A stretch of 64,000 bases of DNA from Saccharina japonica (lineage: Eukaryota; Sar; Phaeophyceae; Laminariales; Laminariaceae), in NCBI GenBank assembly GCA_008828725.1, contig MEHQ01003854.1, forward strand, positions 1,340,652-1,404,651, given 5' to 3'. Each line of letters starts with the position of its first letter. The stretch's first letter is position 1. Positions 1 to 27,019 of the stretch are shown here, piece after piece. Both the position numbers and the translations under genes were made by a program. The notes under the pieces were generated by a model. The model had not been told where the DNA came from. It ran no database searches and saw only the letters and a program-made list of their open reading frames with translations.

Positions 1-247
1 CCACTCATGGCAGCACGCCATTCACCACCATGGAAACCCTACAAGACGGCCTCGACAAGACGTAAACGCCTTATTTTTTTCCATCAATACTCTCAAGTTC
101 GGACCGAAAACAGCTTTCTTCTCCTGCTCACACGGCCGGCGATTGTTTTCCCTCCAGCAATGCTATATTACGTGCGCTAATTTTTGTTGTCGTTTTTGTC
201 TCCGAAACGATTCCATTTGCTGATAACACACCTTTTTGTTTTTACAG
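1..247. other. Left-edge sequence, possible upstream thiolase exon plus intron
   Basis: This should be the intron, and perhaps an upstream exon, in front of the first recognisable thiolase exon. ATGs at 7 and 30 lead to a GT at 62-63 (AAGAC|GTAAAC). Neither start gives the phase 0 that the exon at 248 needs, so I do not call a start here. The real first exon may lie left of the window. The intron ends in a T-rich run and an acceptor AG at 246-247. Confidence 0.3.
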
Positions 248-15097
<14,850 letters not shown>

Positions 15098-15699
15098 CTT
15101 GCAGTAGGTGCTTGTATTGTACGGAGTGGTGTTGATAGTTTCTGAGAAAATTCCGATGAAAAATCGATGAGCAGTGGGAATGCTGAGCCCTGTTATGATA
15201 TGTATGCGCGATAGGATTGGACGGCAGGTACCGGGGGCGAGATGTGATGCAAGGGGAGACCCCTGTGACTACGTACGGCTTGTCCAGAAGGTCGCTAAGG
15301 TTACATCATCCTCCTCCTCCTCCTTCTCCTCCTCCTTCTCCTTCTTTTATTTTTTTATTTCACGCAGCTGGATTGCTAGCACGGTAGGTCGTGCCTGTCG
15401 TATACGTCATTGCATTGTCTGCTCGGCTTACTGCGTTGCAACATAGTAATCTCTTGTGTCGTAGTTTCGTGACCACATAACTGGTATCTCTCTAGGATGA
15501 AGAATCGGCACGGACACTGGGTGTGCTGGATGTCGACGGGTAGAAAGGACGGTTTTGTGTGAAGAACACACACACACACACGCACGACGGCTTTTTCCAG
15601 ACGGCCGCTAAGGCTACATCCTCCTATATACGAGATGAGCTGGGATTAACTACTGTAGTGTGAAACAAAGCGATGATCGACAACATATACCAGGCACAG
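15098..15699. other. Region downstream of thiolase, no gene seen
   Basis: 3' flank of the thiolase gene. It contains a CTC/CTT-rich tract (about 15308-15358) and a short CA run (15570-15582). I saw no convincing polyadenylation signal or exon. Confidence 0.4.
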
Positions 15700-15935
15700 A
15701 GGTATATAGTTCCAAGTATGGTAGTCGGCCCTCTATACGAGTGCCGGTTGACTCGTGCCGGCTGCCCGCTATATATAGTGCCTGCGACATCGCTTGGCAC
15801 AACAGATGGGGATTCACCAGTCAGTGTGGTACACAGTGTGCGGAGTAGATAGTGCCGGTTGCCGCTATTATAGTGCCGGTGTTGTTGGCTGCCGCATACC
15901 GGCACTATCGGCACTGAAGAGAGACCATTTACTGC
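15700..15935 (-). mobile_element. Degraded relative of the mariner-like MITE
   Basis: On the minus strand it follows the left half of the element at 5151-5516: TGGTCTCTCTTCAGTGCCGA, CGCAGGCACTAT and GTGCCAAGCGATG blocks in the same order. The TIR is partly mutated and the terminal TA is not evident. Confidence 0.55.
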
Positions 15936-15969
15936 TTGTGCACATGGAAATTGCAGATATTGCCTGCCT

Positions 15970-16480
15970 GGCAGCGGGTGTATGCACGATTCGACTCGAG
16001 TCGACGAGGGAAGACATTGCTGAACACTTCTCGCGATAAAAACGGTGAAGGCGCGCGCCGTACGTAGGGGGAGGGGGGGTACTCACTCGTTGCTTGCCTA
16101 TGCAATTTGGTCATTATCCACGCCCCCCTTTCGAGACGGAACACCGTCGTAGTAGGAAGGGCGGGTGTAGTTCATTCTCATGCATGGCCGTAGTCGTATG
16201 ACCATAGACGTTCGCATCCCTACAATGCCGGGACGGAGCATGTCGGGTGTTCACCGACCAGGCAGACATTGCTAGCATCAAGCGCGGGGGGTGTACTCAT
16301 TAGCCGCATGTCGTTCATGGCCGTAGTCGTATGGCCATAGACCCTCGCATCCCTACAATGCCGGGACGGAGTAGGGGGGGGGGGGGGGGGGGGCGTGCCT
16401 GCTATATGACCCCGGATACGAGTTTCGAAACAAAGGGAGTTGGAGAAGTAGGGCGAAGATAATTGATGGGATGAAAAAAA
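15970..16480 (+). repeat. R3 repeat copy split by a nested insertion
   Basis: The R3 left part (GATTCGACTCGAGTCGACG to CGTACGTAGGGGGAGG) and right part (GACCCCGGATACGAG onward) are separated by about 314 bp of LINE-tail sequence. The intact copies at 2276 and 31820 have only a G-run at this place. Confidence 0.55.
16070..16384 (-). mobile_element. Nested LINE 3'-end fragments in a G-run
   Basis: On the minus strand there are two R2-type tails (16300-16378, 16150-16290). Both contain CTCCGTCCCGGCATTGTAGG and GACTACGGCCATG. They are followed by the true LINE tail (16075-16150: CCGTCTCGAAAGGGGGGCG, GCAAGCAACGAGTGAGTACC plus C-run). All end in GAGTAC-type motifs and C-runs. Confidence 0.6.
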
Positions 16481-16484
16481 ACGA

Positions 16485-17147
16485 AGAAGAAAAGTACAGC
16501 AGTACAGGGTCTATATATACCTGCTTTTACCCCTGTACAACTCTGTACTCACGTTTCGAGGAACAAACTAGCTTGAAATTACAGTCGCAAGAAAATAGTG
16601 GCGTTAAAATATTTTGAAGATAAGAAACGGGGACGGATGCTGCTGACCAGACCTGAATTTCTTCCTTGGAGGAAAAAAGTGTTGTGAACACTAACTTCGA
16701 GATACTTCAAGATAACGTCGTCGGCGGGGTTTCTTATTCTTGTTTCCCCGTGAATTTCAGCCTGTTGTTTTTCTGTTTTTTTTTTTATACAACTACTGGT
16801 ATGATACGTACCTCGTAGGTGTCCTGTAGTGCTCTGTACTGGTAGCAGGCTAAGGCGGGAGTCGGCCGCGTTCCGTTAGCGCTGCCTGTTAGTAGCGTCG
16901 TGTCACAAGGCCAATGCTTCACGGTCACGAAACATTCGAGATGAGCTTTGGGCCCTTTGTGTGGCAGGCCGGTCTTTCCGCCGTGTTAGAAACGCGCCGC
17001 TTGCCTTGCGCTCGCCTACACAAAATTATTTTTTCGTGCTCCAAGTATAAAGTGCAGTACAGAGCAGTACTGGCCCTCTCATGATAAGGCATGGCATAAG
17101 AAAGAGCCCCACAAAAAACTCAGCATGCCATTCCCGAGGAAATGTGA
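16485..17147. other. Non-coding stretch, no recognised feature
   Basis: Mixed AT-rich sequence with short homopolymers. No ORF, splice-flanked exon or clear repeat was recognised. Confidence 0.4.
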
Positions 17148-17465
17148 AAATCGAGAGCGGTTACATACTTGTTGTAAAAGGTAGTGTGGAACACGCAATT
17201 TATCAAATACGAAGTTTAGCCTGGGCTACGTATATAGTGTCCCGGTTTCTTATTTCGAGAGCAGTTACACTGAAGTTAGTGTGGAACACACACACACAAT
17301 TTCTCACATAATAAATCTAGCCTGGGGCAGTATCCCGGTTTCTTATTTCGAGAGCAGTTATACTACAGCTAGTATGAAACGCATACTTTCTCATATCATA
17401 AGAGAGATCTATCGTACGTAGCCTGGATCAGTATCATCCCGGTTTCTTATCGGAGGGGCAGTACT
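17148..17465 (+). repeat. Tandem repeat of about 105 bp, three units
   Basis: Each unit has TCCCGGTTTCTTATTTCGAGAG (or AAATCGAGAG in the first), CAGTTAYACT, GTRTGGAACACACA, TTTCTCATAT and TAGCCTGG. Units start near 17150, 17240 and 17340, and a partial unit ends near 17465. Confidence 0.65.
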
Positions 17466-17609
17466 GTCTTAAGAACGTGCGAGATGTCGTAGCGTTTTGG
17501 ACGCGACTAGTGAAGTGCATGGCGTGGCCGCAGAATTAACGCACGTCGCACGTGCAAGGCGTCGGCCATGCTTCGATCGTCGAGTGAGCCAGGCGCGTGT
17601 CGTTATCCC

Positions 17610-17762
17610 ATTGCGGGGGACCATTATAGTAAACACTAGTAAATAGGACCAAATCATATATTTTTGTTACTAAAAATAGGTAAATATAGACTTGTATATG
17701 TAGGTTTTTGTGTGTACCGTAAGTCCTATTTACTATTTACCATGCCCCCCCCCCCCGTAATA
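17610..17762. mobile_element. M1-family inverted-repeat element, copy g
   Basis: Left ATTGCGGGGGACCATTATAG, right CATG with an expanded C-run then CGTAATATT. The inside is ACTAAAAATAGGTAAATATA and GGTTTTTGTGTGTACCGTAA. At about 150 bp it is the longest copy, partly from a duplicated left arm (TAGTAAACACTAGTAAATAG). Confidence 0.7.
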
Positions 17763-18665
17763 TTAATAGTATCTCACGCCGGGTGCACCGGTACAAGCTC
17801 GCCCTGCGAGACCGGCAGGCCGCCAGGGGGAGAAGGGAGGAGGAGGGAGGATTACTTCCCATGGCGTGGGGGTGGAATGTAGATGCGGAGTAGGAAGCAC
17901 GGCGAATAGATATATAGCAGGTACAATAATTGGGTAAAGGGTGCGTATTCTATACAGTACACGCAGAGGAGGAGAAGAAGTTGTTGAATGAGAGTGGTGG
18001 TATTCGACGAAGTGTGTCAGCTTTTTCATTCTGAATGAATAATACCCTGCACATTGTCGGAAGGCAAATCATATAATAGTATCACAGTACAGTATGGGCC
18101 CGCCAACAAGAACGCCTGATCTGAGCGAAACCTTTTTGTGGAACCAACGTTGGATAACCTTGGTCATAGACTATTTACGTAATACCTTGGTACCAGGTAG
18201 GGTGTAGTGTAACGCTCTCGCCGACGAGAGAGCACGATTTCTTGTTTCGAGTTTATTTGCGTCCTCCCCCAAAGTGAGTCTTTTGTCTTCTTCTTCTTGG
18301 CCTCTTTCTTTATAGTCATCTGGGCCCATACTATACTGTAGGGTAGGCGGTGAGTGGCATATGCCATCATGCTTGCATCATTGAGGAGCCAGTCAGACGC
18401 GTGTATAGTGGCCAAATTTGGGCAGTGAGTGAGAGTGATGCTACGTTTAAAAAAAAAAAATCAACATGCAACCTTGCCGCCTGCGACGTTGGTTACCCCC
18501 TTCACCAGATTCGGTTCTACGAGTGAGCATGTCTATCCTCTGCCTACGCGCGCCAGGCTATGTATCCTGCCTACTACGCCAGACCCGTTTTTAGTTCACT
18601 TTATTATTGTGCTTATACGCACAACGATGGTTTTTGTTTTGCCGGCTATCCTATACTACACAAAG

Positions 18666-19128
18666 TAACAGCCGATTTTCCTAATTATTATTATTAATTG
18701 AGAATTGCCTTTCCGATGAGAATGAAAATCGATTTTAGTACTTTGTTAGTGTTTAAGAGTTGTATTTCGCTCACGACCAAAATTTGACCTAGAAAATATG
18801 TTCCTCGATGGTAGGTATCGATGCACGAAAAAAAGTTTGAAATCGGCCTTGACAGGCTCGAAAAATCAAGGATTTAAGGGAATTTGCATTTATGAGCGAG
18901 GTCCCTCGCCCATAAATACAGATTTTCTGGGATCCTCGATATCTTGAGACTGCCGATGCCGATTTCGATTTTTTTTTTTTGTCATCGACGGGTGTCACAA
19001 CTGACAATAGTTTATAGTAGAAAAATAATTACTGTAAGGGAAGTACATCTCTTACAATTCAAAAACCAATATTTTCGATTCTCATTCTCATCGGAAAGGC
19101 ATTTCTCAATTAGGAAAACCGGCTGTTA
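18666..19128. mobile_element. Long-TIR non-autonomous element, about 460 bp
   Basis: Ends TAACAGCCGATTTTCCTAAT and ATTAGGAAAACCGGCTGTTA. The inverted repeats continue through TTGCCTTTCCGATGAGAATG, giving about 55 bp in all. The left arm carries an extra ATT-rich insert. The interior has a small palindrome, GAGCGAGGTCCCTCGCCC. No transposase seen. Confidence 0.7.
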
Positions 19129-19361
19129 AGTCCTGTGTGGTGAGGTTTTTCGGCGATACGTCGGGCGGTGGCCCGAAATGCAGACAGCAAGTTAGTGGAC
19201 ATTAATTTAAAACATGCTCCACGCATTTTTGTTGCAACACACAATAGTCAGGCGGGGAGTTGATAGTAGCATGTGTTATTATTGTTGTTGTTGTCGTTGT
19301 CAACACAAAAAGAAACACACTGACTGACGCGACTGCGTGGAAGTACGTGCCGCACGACTAT

Positions 19362-19835
19362 TATTATAGTGAACATACATCGTACATGGATCATTAGTCA
19401 CCATTATTATTAGTATTATCTTTGCCATCCGACAATGTGCAGCATGATCTTCAGCGTTGATCACTCATAAAATCCCCAAAAGCAGAAAACCACGGAAACC
19501 AAGGAAACCTATGCGTACAGTCTAGCACCCTTCTATGTCTGCTTCCCGCCAAGATTTATCCACAATACTCCATTTGTTGTCCTTGCTCCCTCCTTCTTCC
19601 CAATACGCACTCTTTACGTTCAATTCTCAAGTCCTAAGCCGCATCCAAGCTCCATCCCCACGCCATCGGTGTGGGTCTGTCATCCCCCCCCCCCCTGCTC
19701 CTCCTCGCTTCCTGGCGGCCCCTGAGCTGAAGTTTGAAGCGTGAAACCCTCCTGGAAATGGCGACCTGTGTGGCCACGAGTATTCTAGTGAACATACATC
19801 GTACATGGATCAATAGTCACCATTATTATTCATAG
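19362..19835 (+). repeat. Direct-repeat pair enclosing about 370 bp
   Basis: AGTGAACATACATCGTACATGGATCA followed by (T/A)TAGTCACCATTATTATT occurs at 19370-19412 and 19787-19829. The enclosed segment contains no recognisable gene. It could be a small insertion with duplicated flanks or two units of a larger repeat. Confidence 0.5.
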
Positions 19836-22800
19836 ACAACACCGACGACGTGGTTTTGGAATGCTGGTTTCCGCGGGGGATAGGGGTCAGCGCTTTTTGC
19901 TTGAAAGCGCTTTTGGGGTTGGTTTGTATATCACGTACATACATGGCGATTAAGTCGCGCCACATGGTGAGCTGCTGCAGCAGTAAGTAGTAAGTACGTA
20001 GTTGGCTTGTCCGATTGTTGTTGGGTGACGCGAACGATTTTGGTGAAGCTGCTGCACTACTACGACACATGGATGGGTGGATGCATGTCATATGCGTGCG
20101 CTGTGGGGTCCCCGATTTTGCTTGGTGGTTATTTGCTCCCTTGCTTGATGGCAAAAACATGAACGCATTTTCTATTAAATAAATTTTTTATAAATACGTC
20201 AGCTGTGAATTCAACCGATCTATTGTATAATAAACTAAGAAACACGTCAGCTGCATTCTAGTAACTTTGTAGCACTCTTCACTACTCGTGCGTACATGGT
20301 ACGTACATGGTACGTACTACGTACTAACTTCCTTGCCAGGTACGTACGTCTATGTGATGGCATTATTGCCTTGAAGGACATAGGAGGCTGGTCAATTATT
20401 ACCTTTGCCTGGCTGGGCAACAACGACAACAAACTTTTGCTCGATAAGCAAAACCTACCTGTGGCAAGGGAGAGATACTCTGTGTCCCGCCCTGCATAAT
20501 AACCTACCACGTCTCATCGGGTACTCGTACGCGTGCCTATACATTAGGATCATAAGGGAAGCAGCAGCACAGCAGCAGCACAGCGCTTGGGGGCGAAGGG
20601 GGGGTGGCTGGGGTTTCATCCCGAATCATGTTCGATATAGGTTATATCCACTAACAGTGTGGCGGATCGGCCGCTCCGCTTGCGGCAGTACGGGATTTAC
20701 AGTAGCCCATAAACATTACCTGGTATGTGGAAAGTCCATTGACTATAGGGAACGGGACATTGCGGGCTATTCTGGAAGTGATAATTGTTGATTTGTGGCC
20801 CGTATTGGACCTCGGTTTGTGGTTCGGGAACATGCGAGGGATTGTGGTTGGTTCACACTGCGGCGGTATTTCATCTTCTTGCACGGAGTATAAATGCCAG
20901 CCGCCAACAACACACCAACGACAGATAACCATTCTTGGCCCTCTGCCGCGCTATATCGTATCTATCTATTTATCTACAGCATCCAGACACAGGAGGATGA
21001 TGTGTATAGTAGATCCAGCTTGGTACGGATCTACATCTATCCGGGGGGGGGGGGGGTCACGGACAGATACAAAAAAAAAGTATATATCCTTCACGAGGAA
21101 TGCACCGCCACGCAACACAACCAAGGACTGGAAGCAAAGTTCAAAATCGACACAATATTTCTGTTGTCGTCGTTCTCTGTTATAATACCGGGATAAACAA
21201 ACAGAGACTGCTTGTTATGATGAAGGAATACGTATGTATATACACTGGCTGTAGTACTGCTGGTACCAGGTATTAATTAGTAGTACCAGAAGAGGTCGGA
21301 AGTCGGAAAAGCTGTATGCGCTATATATCAGATATACCAATATAACTGTGGCCACCCTGCAGCAACACGGCGAGAGGTGGTGGTGAAGGTCATGCTCGAC
21401 AACCTGTGTCGCCATCGCCATCAAGCATCAGCAACGCTATCACACGGGGGGTATTGCACATAACCCCCCCCCCCCTCCACGCCAGAGCAGCAGGAGAAAA
21501 TGTATGCGCGCAAAGTGCAAAAAGCTCACAACCATTCTCTCTCGGCAAAAAATAGCCGGCAAAAATAACGGCAAAAAACGTTACGCCATCATAATCACAG
21601 AGCTCGATTTTTTCACGATAATATTCACAGCAACTCAGCAACTCAGCCACAGCAGCACCACCACCTAAGCTACGCACATCCCCTTCTGCTACAGCAACAC
21701 CACCTCGGCTCAAAGCGGAGCACAGGAGAGTACAGGGCAATCCGGGACAGGAGTCTCTCTCTCTCTCTCTAGGACACGCGGCGGAGAAGGGCACCGACTC
21801 TTTTGTTCACTTTCAAGGTGAGCAAAAGGGCACAAAGCTGCCGTCCTTCTTCATCATCACCACCCTGCCGTTTGTTCAGCGTTGCACAGCAGGCATTGCT
21901 TGTACCACAGCAGTTGCGTGCCCCGTGACGCAAGCCGGTGTTGTTGCCTCCACCACCAACACCTACCGGCCTGCGCGGGCTTGCGACCCCGCCTTGTTTT
22001 TTTTTCGATCGGCGTAGTTCCGGCTAGTGCGTGCGGAAACAGATGGAGGGGTGGACGGCGCCCGGCGTGTGGTTTGTTTTTTCGCCGCACAGCAGTAGTA
22101 TATGGCTTGATTGAGGTTCTAGAGTACCCACCGCCCACGGCACCACAGCAGTCACGATACGACACCACTCCAGCATGGCTTCCGTGGCTATGCCAGAGAG
22201 CGCCGACTGGGACCCACGAAAGGCCTGGCATGCAGCCCGCTTTCCCCTTAGCCACACCCACCCACCCACCCAGCCAGCCGCAGCAGCAGAAGCAGCAGCA
22301 GCAGCACCCTGAACTTGCAAGCAAGCTCTGGTGTGTCAATCCAAGGTTCCTTTTCTCAAGTCAAGTTGGTTGCACCATCTCTCTATTTCAATGAATCTCG
22401 CGCAGAACACTTTATTTACGTACCTACGTGTCGGCTCCGCTTCTCATCTCAAATGACAGGGACACAGGGATTCTGTCATATGAGGGTCTACTCACCACTG
22501 CTGCTGCTGTAGCTATGATATATAGCCGCACAGCTGTAGGTTCGTCTTGAGTGTCGAGAGGCCACCCCGCTGCTAGTAGTGCGCCTGCTGTGCGGCTATG
22601 ATATATGAGTCGTGATTGAGCTGGACGCTCACATGTTGTCATCACGCCCACGTGATAAAAAAGGCTGCTGCTGCTGCTGCTGTTGCTGTGTGCATCGGGG
22701 CGTCATGATCATGAGTCGTCGCGATACACCGGAAAGAGGTCAATTTTACTTCCTGATTCTTATTGCAACTTTTATCCAGTCTATTTCCAAGTAGTTTCTG
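19836..22800. other. Low-information stretch with many small ORFs, no gene supported
   Basis: It contains palindromic GTACGTAC words (20290-20345), a G-run (21043-21053), a C-run (21463-21475) and CAG/CTG patches (22285-22305, 22663-22690). Both strands have overlapping ORFs of 60-170 residues with C-, Q- or R-rich composition and no family marks. I cannot support a gene. Confidence 0.35.
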
Positions 22801-22810
22801 CCGGAAACGT

Positions 22811-22882
22811 ACCTCTTTGTCCGGAAATGTAAGAAACGTTTCCTCTTGATAATTATGACAAAGCGCTCCTTACATTTTCGTA
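22811..22882. mobile_element. Stowaway-like element, copy a
   Basis: Inverted ends CTTTGTCCGGAAATGTAAGA and CTCCTTACATTTTCG, about 70 bp. The left motif closely parallels the plant Stowaway terminus. Confidence 0.5.
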
Positions 22883-22958
22883 TTGATGATGTTGCTATTT
22901 TAGTGGAAGTTTGGTTGAACTGCCTTTCTGTACTTTTTTTTTTTTTTTTGTTTGTATA

Positions 22959-23041
22959 TACCACTCTGTCCCGAAATATAAGAAACTTTTGTACATTAAT
23001 ATTAAATTAAAACGGTGCTTATATTTCGGGACAGAGTGGTA
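22959..23041. mobile_element. Stowaway-like element, copy b (near-perfect hairpin)
   Basis: 83 bp flanked by TA. The TIR reads CCACTCTGTCCCGAAATATAAG and is matched exactly by CTTATATTTCGGGACAGAGTGG at the right end, with about 35 bp between. A TA target plus CTCYGTCCCGAAATATAAG recalls Stowaway (mariner) MITEs. Confidence 0.75.
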
Positions 23042-24078
23042 TGGATATAACGTCGGGACGAAGTGCGAGAGACTTTCCCCGGCTCTTGAGCTCAAGAAGC
23101 TCTGCCTGCCCCCCCTCCCTGCCTGTCTGTCTGCACTGACAAATGGAGCGAGCCTAGCCCTGTCGGTGCGGAACATGCAGGCAACGCAGGTTGCCGAAAC
23201 TTTTCGCGCCGCTGTTGGTGTCGTCGGCATCCACCATATCACATATGTCGAGGCGTCCAGGTGCCATCTCTCGGCGCGGTATCGGTGTTGATAATTGAAA
23301 AGTGCTGTTATTTAATAATAGTATCATTTGTGGTGCTTGATGCTGACGTACCGCACCAGCACACCAGCATAACAACCGAAAGGTTGACTATTACAAATAA
23401 GTTCCAGGTACATTTATAGGTACCTTTGAGGTACTACTACTGCTGTATGCACGAGTCCTCACAGCGGTGTACATAATACTTCGAAGTGTATGAGGTTCCT
23501 GTATGTATGATATGTGCTACCACAGCAGCAAATCAGTGTGTCAGGTATGTGTCATGTATATTCGTAGGTCCATAGATATGCACTGGCTGGTGTTGATATT
23601 GACTGTTTCCGATTGCTCGTACAAGTTATACGAGAGTCCCGGCTGACTTATCAGATCAGTGTTCGCGCCAAGCTTTTTTAGGCTAGTGGTGGGCTTGCCC
23701 CGAGTACGTCATATGATATGATATAACACATGATAATATCATATGGTACCATGTACCAGGTGTCATACGAGTACGTTCCTCAGAATACTTTTTTTTCGAG
23801 CACCAGTCAGAGTGTATATATATCATACATACGAGTACAGGTACGGTACGTGCTATTTTAATATGAAAATATTAATATTAATAGTTGAGACAGCAGTCGT
23901 AGTCGAGACAAACCGGTACCAGGCACGATGTGTGTGTTGTCTTCACATTAAACCCGTTCTTTCGTACCCCAACTACATTATTAATACACCCAGTGTCTGT
24001 CCTGATTCCTAATCCTAATAAGAGAGATCGATGCACGCTTATAATAGGAACGCAAAAATACCGCGGTGGCGGCTGCTA
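23042..24078. other. Non-coding stretch; one weak coding-like segment
   Basis: The segment 23128-23291 reads as an open frame without low complexity (GASLALSVRNMQATQVAETF...) and ends in TGA. It has no recognisable family and no partner exons. The rest is AT-rich with palindromes such as CATATGATATGATAT. Confidence 0.25.
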
Positions 24079-24114
24079 CAGCAGCAGCAGCAGCAGCAGC
24101 AGCAGCATCAGCAA
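24079..24114 (+). repeat. CAG trinucleotide run
   Basis: About ten CAG units interrupted by one CAT. Confidence 0.9.
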
Positions 24115-24292
24115 TGGGTAGATACATAAAATGTCAGGCAGAACGCACGAGCCGCTATCGCCACACTACTGTACTATTAATACGAGTACGGCTGTTGTAT
24201 CATATAATATGTATGTAAAACTGCAGCAACACACTTGCAGAGTGACTGCTCATACCGCTCGATAGCTTGTTATTCATAATATATTGCCAATA

Positions 24293-24380
24293 TTAACCCA
24301 TTCAGAACTGAAAAAAATGCCCCACACTAATTCCAAGTAGTTTGTCCCCAAATTCGTGGGACCAGTTCTTAAGGGGTTAA
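24293..24380. mobile_element. TTAA-flanked MITE (family M3), copy b
   Basis: 88 bp exactly bounded by TTAA: TTAACCCATTCAGAACTG at the left, CCAGTTCTTAAGGGGTTAA at the right, inside ACACTAATTCCAAGTAGTTT. The best copy of the family. Confidence 0.75.
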
Positions 24381-24495
24381 AAAACGACAGCTGTGAGATC
24401 GAGGATTTCGTCGAAACTCATGTTTGCTACGCGTAGCTGCGTGGGATACTTCGATCGCGCGAACTACGGGTTTTGAGGGGAACAAAATCTGACAG

Positions 24496-24617
24496 CTGTG
24501 GAACTCAAGGGAGAATGTGGTGGCCTGGTCGAGAAGGTCGACGCTATGTACGCCTCGGCTCAGTTTCCCGCGATGCCCCACTTCCCTGCGCAGGGTTCGC
24601 TTCGCTGTCATACCTGA
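24496..24617 (+). CDS. Possible terminal exon of an unidentified gene
   Basis: After an acceptor (GACAG) an open frame of 39 codons reads VELKGECGGLVEKV... and ends TGA at 24615-24617. Composition is GC-rich and protein-like compared with its surroundings. No family was recognised and no upstream exon found. The reverse strand is also open, so this is weak. Confidence 0.2.
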
Positions 24618-24639
24618 TAAACCATACACCATACACCTG

Positions 24640-25440
24640 TTATTAATATGAATAATACTACGTACACAGTAAAAGCAAGGAGGGTGCTATATTGAATAAA
24701 TAGTGTACTCCTCGTATGGAGATTTTTATTCTCAAACCAACTACTCGTAACTCTGTCGAGAGCGCATATTATACTCGTAGCGTGGTAAGGACAAGAAAAA
24801 AAAAAAATGTACTTCGTATCATACCAGGTACTCGTATAACCAGTAAACGGAAGGAGTACAACCTTGCAATCACATTAATTTTTCAATAATACGAATGTGA
24901 TACGTAGTTGGTTGCTGTGCCCGCCCGTCCGTCTCCAACCTCCAGTCTCCACTGCGATTTTCGTCCTGAAATTTCGTCGTGTCTGTTATTACTTGTAAAC
25001 TTGTATTATAATAGTTCGAGTACGGCAGTGGTTTTGTATATTTCTGTTCTTTTGGAATCAAATACTGCCGACACTCATATATATTACGTATACGACAGGA
25101 CAGCAGTCTAATATTTTTCGCAAGGCATACGTACGTCTAAATATGTATTTTACGTACCTACGTATACGTTTGACACGTACGCATCTTATTTGATACGTAC
25201 ACCCTTCGTTTACGGTATATCTGGTAGATCTTACGTATATCTTACGTAGATACCACCCCCGGTGGTAAGAGCAAAACGAAACCAAAACACTGAACAGGTT
25301 TATCGTTTACCACCGAGTTCGTTGGTTACCACCCACCCCCCTGGGCCGGTACGCCTCCCAAATTGTACAACTCATAATGTTTCCCGGTTCCCGGGGGGCT
25401 GTACCCGCGCCCGTTTAAAACAACACAATAAATAGTAAAG
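24640..25440. other. AT-rich non-coding stretch
   Basis: Rich in TACGTA-type palindromes (25125-25250). No gene, splice-flanked exon or known repeat recognised. Confidence 0.4.
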
Positions 25441-25489
25441 ACTGCGTTCGGTACGTAAGGTATACCAGTCCCCGGCGCATGTTTGGTTG

Positions 25490-25915
25490 GCGTACCGAAC
25501 TTTCCGAACTGCCGGGTACCGGTATTGAAATCCTACCGAACTTACCGAAGAGTCGGGTACCGAACTTACCGAAGTGTCGGGTACCGGTATCGAGTTCGTA
25601 CCGAACCTTTGCCGGAGTGTGCGATAAGGGTATTGAGGCCGTACTGCACCACATCGGTAGGGTAAACACCCCCGGTATACCCTTACCGAAATGTCGGGTA
25701 CCGGTATTGAGGTCGTACCCAACTTACCGAGTTGTCGGGTGCTGGTACTGAGGTCGTACCGAGCGTGCGGAAGTGTTGGGTACCGATATCGAGTTCGTAC
25801 CAAACCTTCCCGGAGTGTTGGGTAGGTAGGATATTGAGGCTGCACGGAACACTTCGGTAAGGTTCGGCACGGTATGTACCCCGGGTACACTTCGGTACGT
25901 GCCCTACCGAATACA
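25490..25915 (+). repeat. Minisatellite, about 45-50 bp unit
   Basis: Units built from ACCGAACTTACCGAAGTGTC and GGGTACCGGTATCGAGTTCGT recur about eight times with variation. It keeps a 262-codon minus-strand frame open, whose product is only R/Y/P/T-rich repeats. Flanked by similar GGGCCGGTACGCCT words at 25346 and 25942. Confidence 0.75.
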
Positions 25916-26026
25916 CCGTTGAAACGTAGTATCACCCGGGGCCGGTACCGGTACGCCTTCCGACCAGTACGCACACATATTATACCCGGGAGCCCACACA
26001 CAAAATAGCTTTCAGTACCGCACATC

Positions 26027-26248
26027 ATGGAGAACAACAATAAAGGTGGGCAGAGAGAGCCCTTCCGCATGGGTGGCCCCATCAATCCCCGTGGACAGAA
26101 TGCTCCTTTTGGTCCCCCGCAAAGCTTGCTGCCCCGACACGGCCTGCTGACGCACCCCACGCTCCGCTACGAGGGGAGCCGCCGCCGCTTCTTTCTTCGC
26201 CTCTTCTGTAACCACCACTGCTCCTTGATTGTTCGTTTTCACGCTTGA
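26027..26248 (+). CDS. Small ORF of unclear reality
   Basis: ATG at 26027 opens 73 codons (MENNNKGGQREPFRMGG..., rich in P, G and R) to TGA at 26248. The minus strand of the same interval is open too and reads as an alanine/lysine-rich stretch that could be the 3' exon of a reverse gene together with 26380-26480 (LSELEAQVEAIY). I cannot decide the strand. No family recognised. Confidence 0.2.
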   Translation: MENNNKGGQREPFRMGGPINPRGQNAPFGPPQSLLPRHGLLTHPTLRYEGSRRRFFLRLFCNHHCSLIVRFHA

Positions 26249-27019
26249 TGAGTACGAATAATCATCACCAAACCTTGATTATTCGACATGATTATATGTT
26301 ATCCGAATCTTGATTATAATCATGACTCATTGCTCGGTATGTACAGCAGTACTCGTACTCGTACAGTAGATAGCCTCCACCTGCGCCTCAAGCTCCGACA
26401 GCGGCGCGTGCCGCGCCAGCGACAAGCAGGGAGTGCTGCTTCGCCAGCCACAACAGCAGTGTCTGTGTTCGCGTCGGTATCATCATCGCATACTACTATT
26501 CATACCATTACTACTGTACATACGTACATACGTGTATTACTAGAGAGGTTTGACGGGGAGAGTGCCTCTGAAGGATCGCCTCCCGAGTCTTTCGTTTTTT
26601 GAGGCAAGTAAGGGGTGCTTGGTAGCATCCCCGGGTTTCAAAGGGAAGACATTACCGGTATCATCGCCGATGCACTTTTTTTTTTTTGAATCCTCCGGCG
26701 GCTGGGTAAATATAACGCTCAAGCTCGCCACACTCCCACCTAGAAAATACGTGTCGTGTGTCAAGTGAAGTCGCCGCTGCCGTGGCAACACCAGCGCAAT
26801 CTACCCTTATTTCGGACGCGTGAGTGTGCCTACCCGACCTGATACACTGTACGAGCACCTGGTATGCTTGAAGACAGTGGAATTTAAACAATACAGGTAA
26901 CACTGCTACACGTTGGTATTGCACCACCCCCCGGTTATCACTCCCTGGGTGTTTCAGATGAAGTCGTATGCAACCGTTAGGTTTAGGGTTTGCCCTACTC
27001 GATGCTATATGCCCCCCCT

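Noticed and set aside
25372-26160. 262-codon minus-strand ORF
   Set aside because: Kept open by the 45-50 bp minisatellite. The product is just its repeats.
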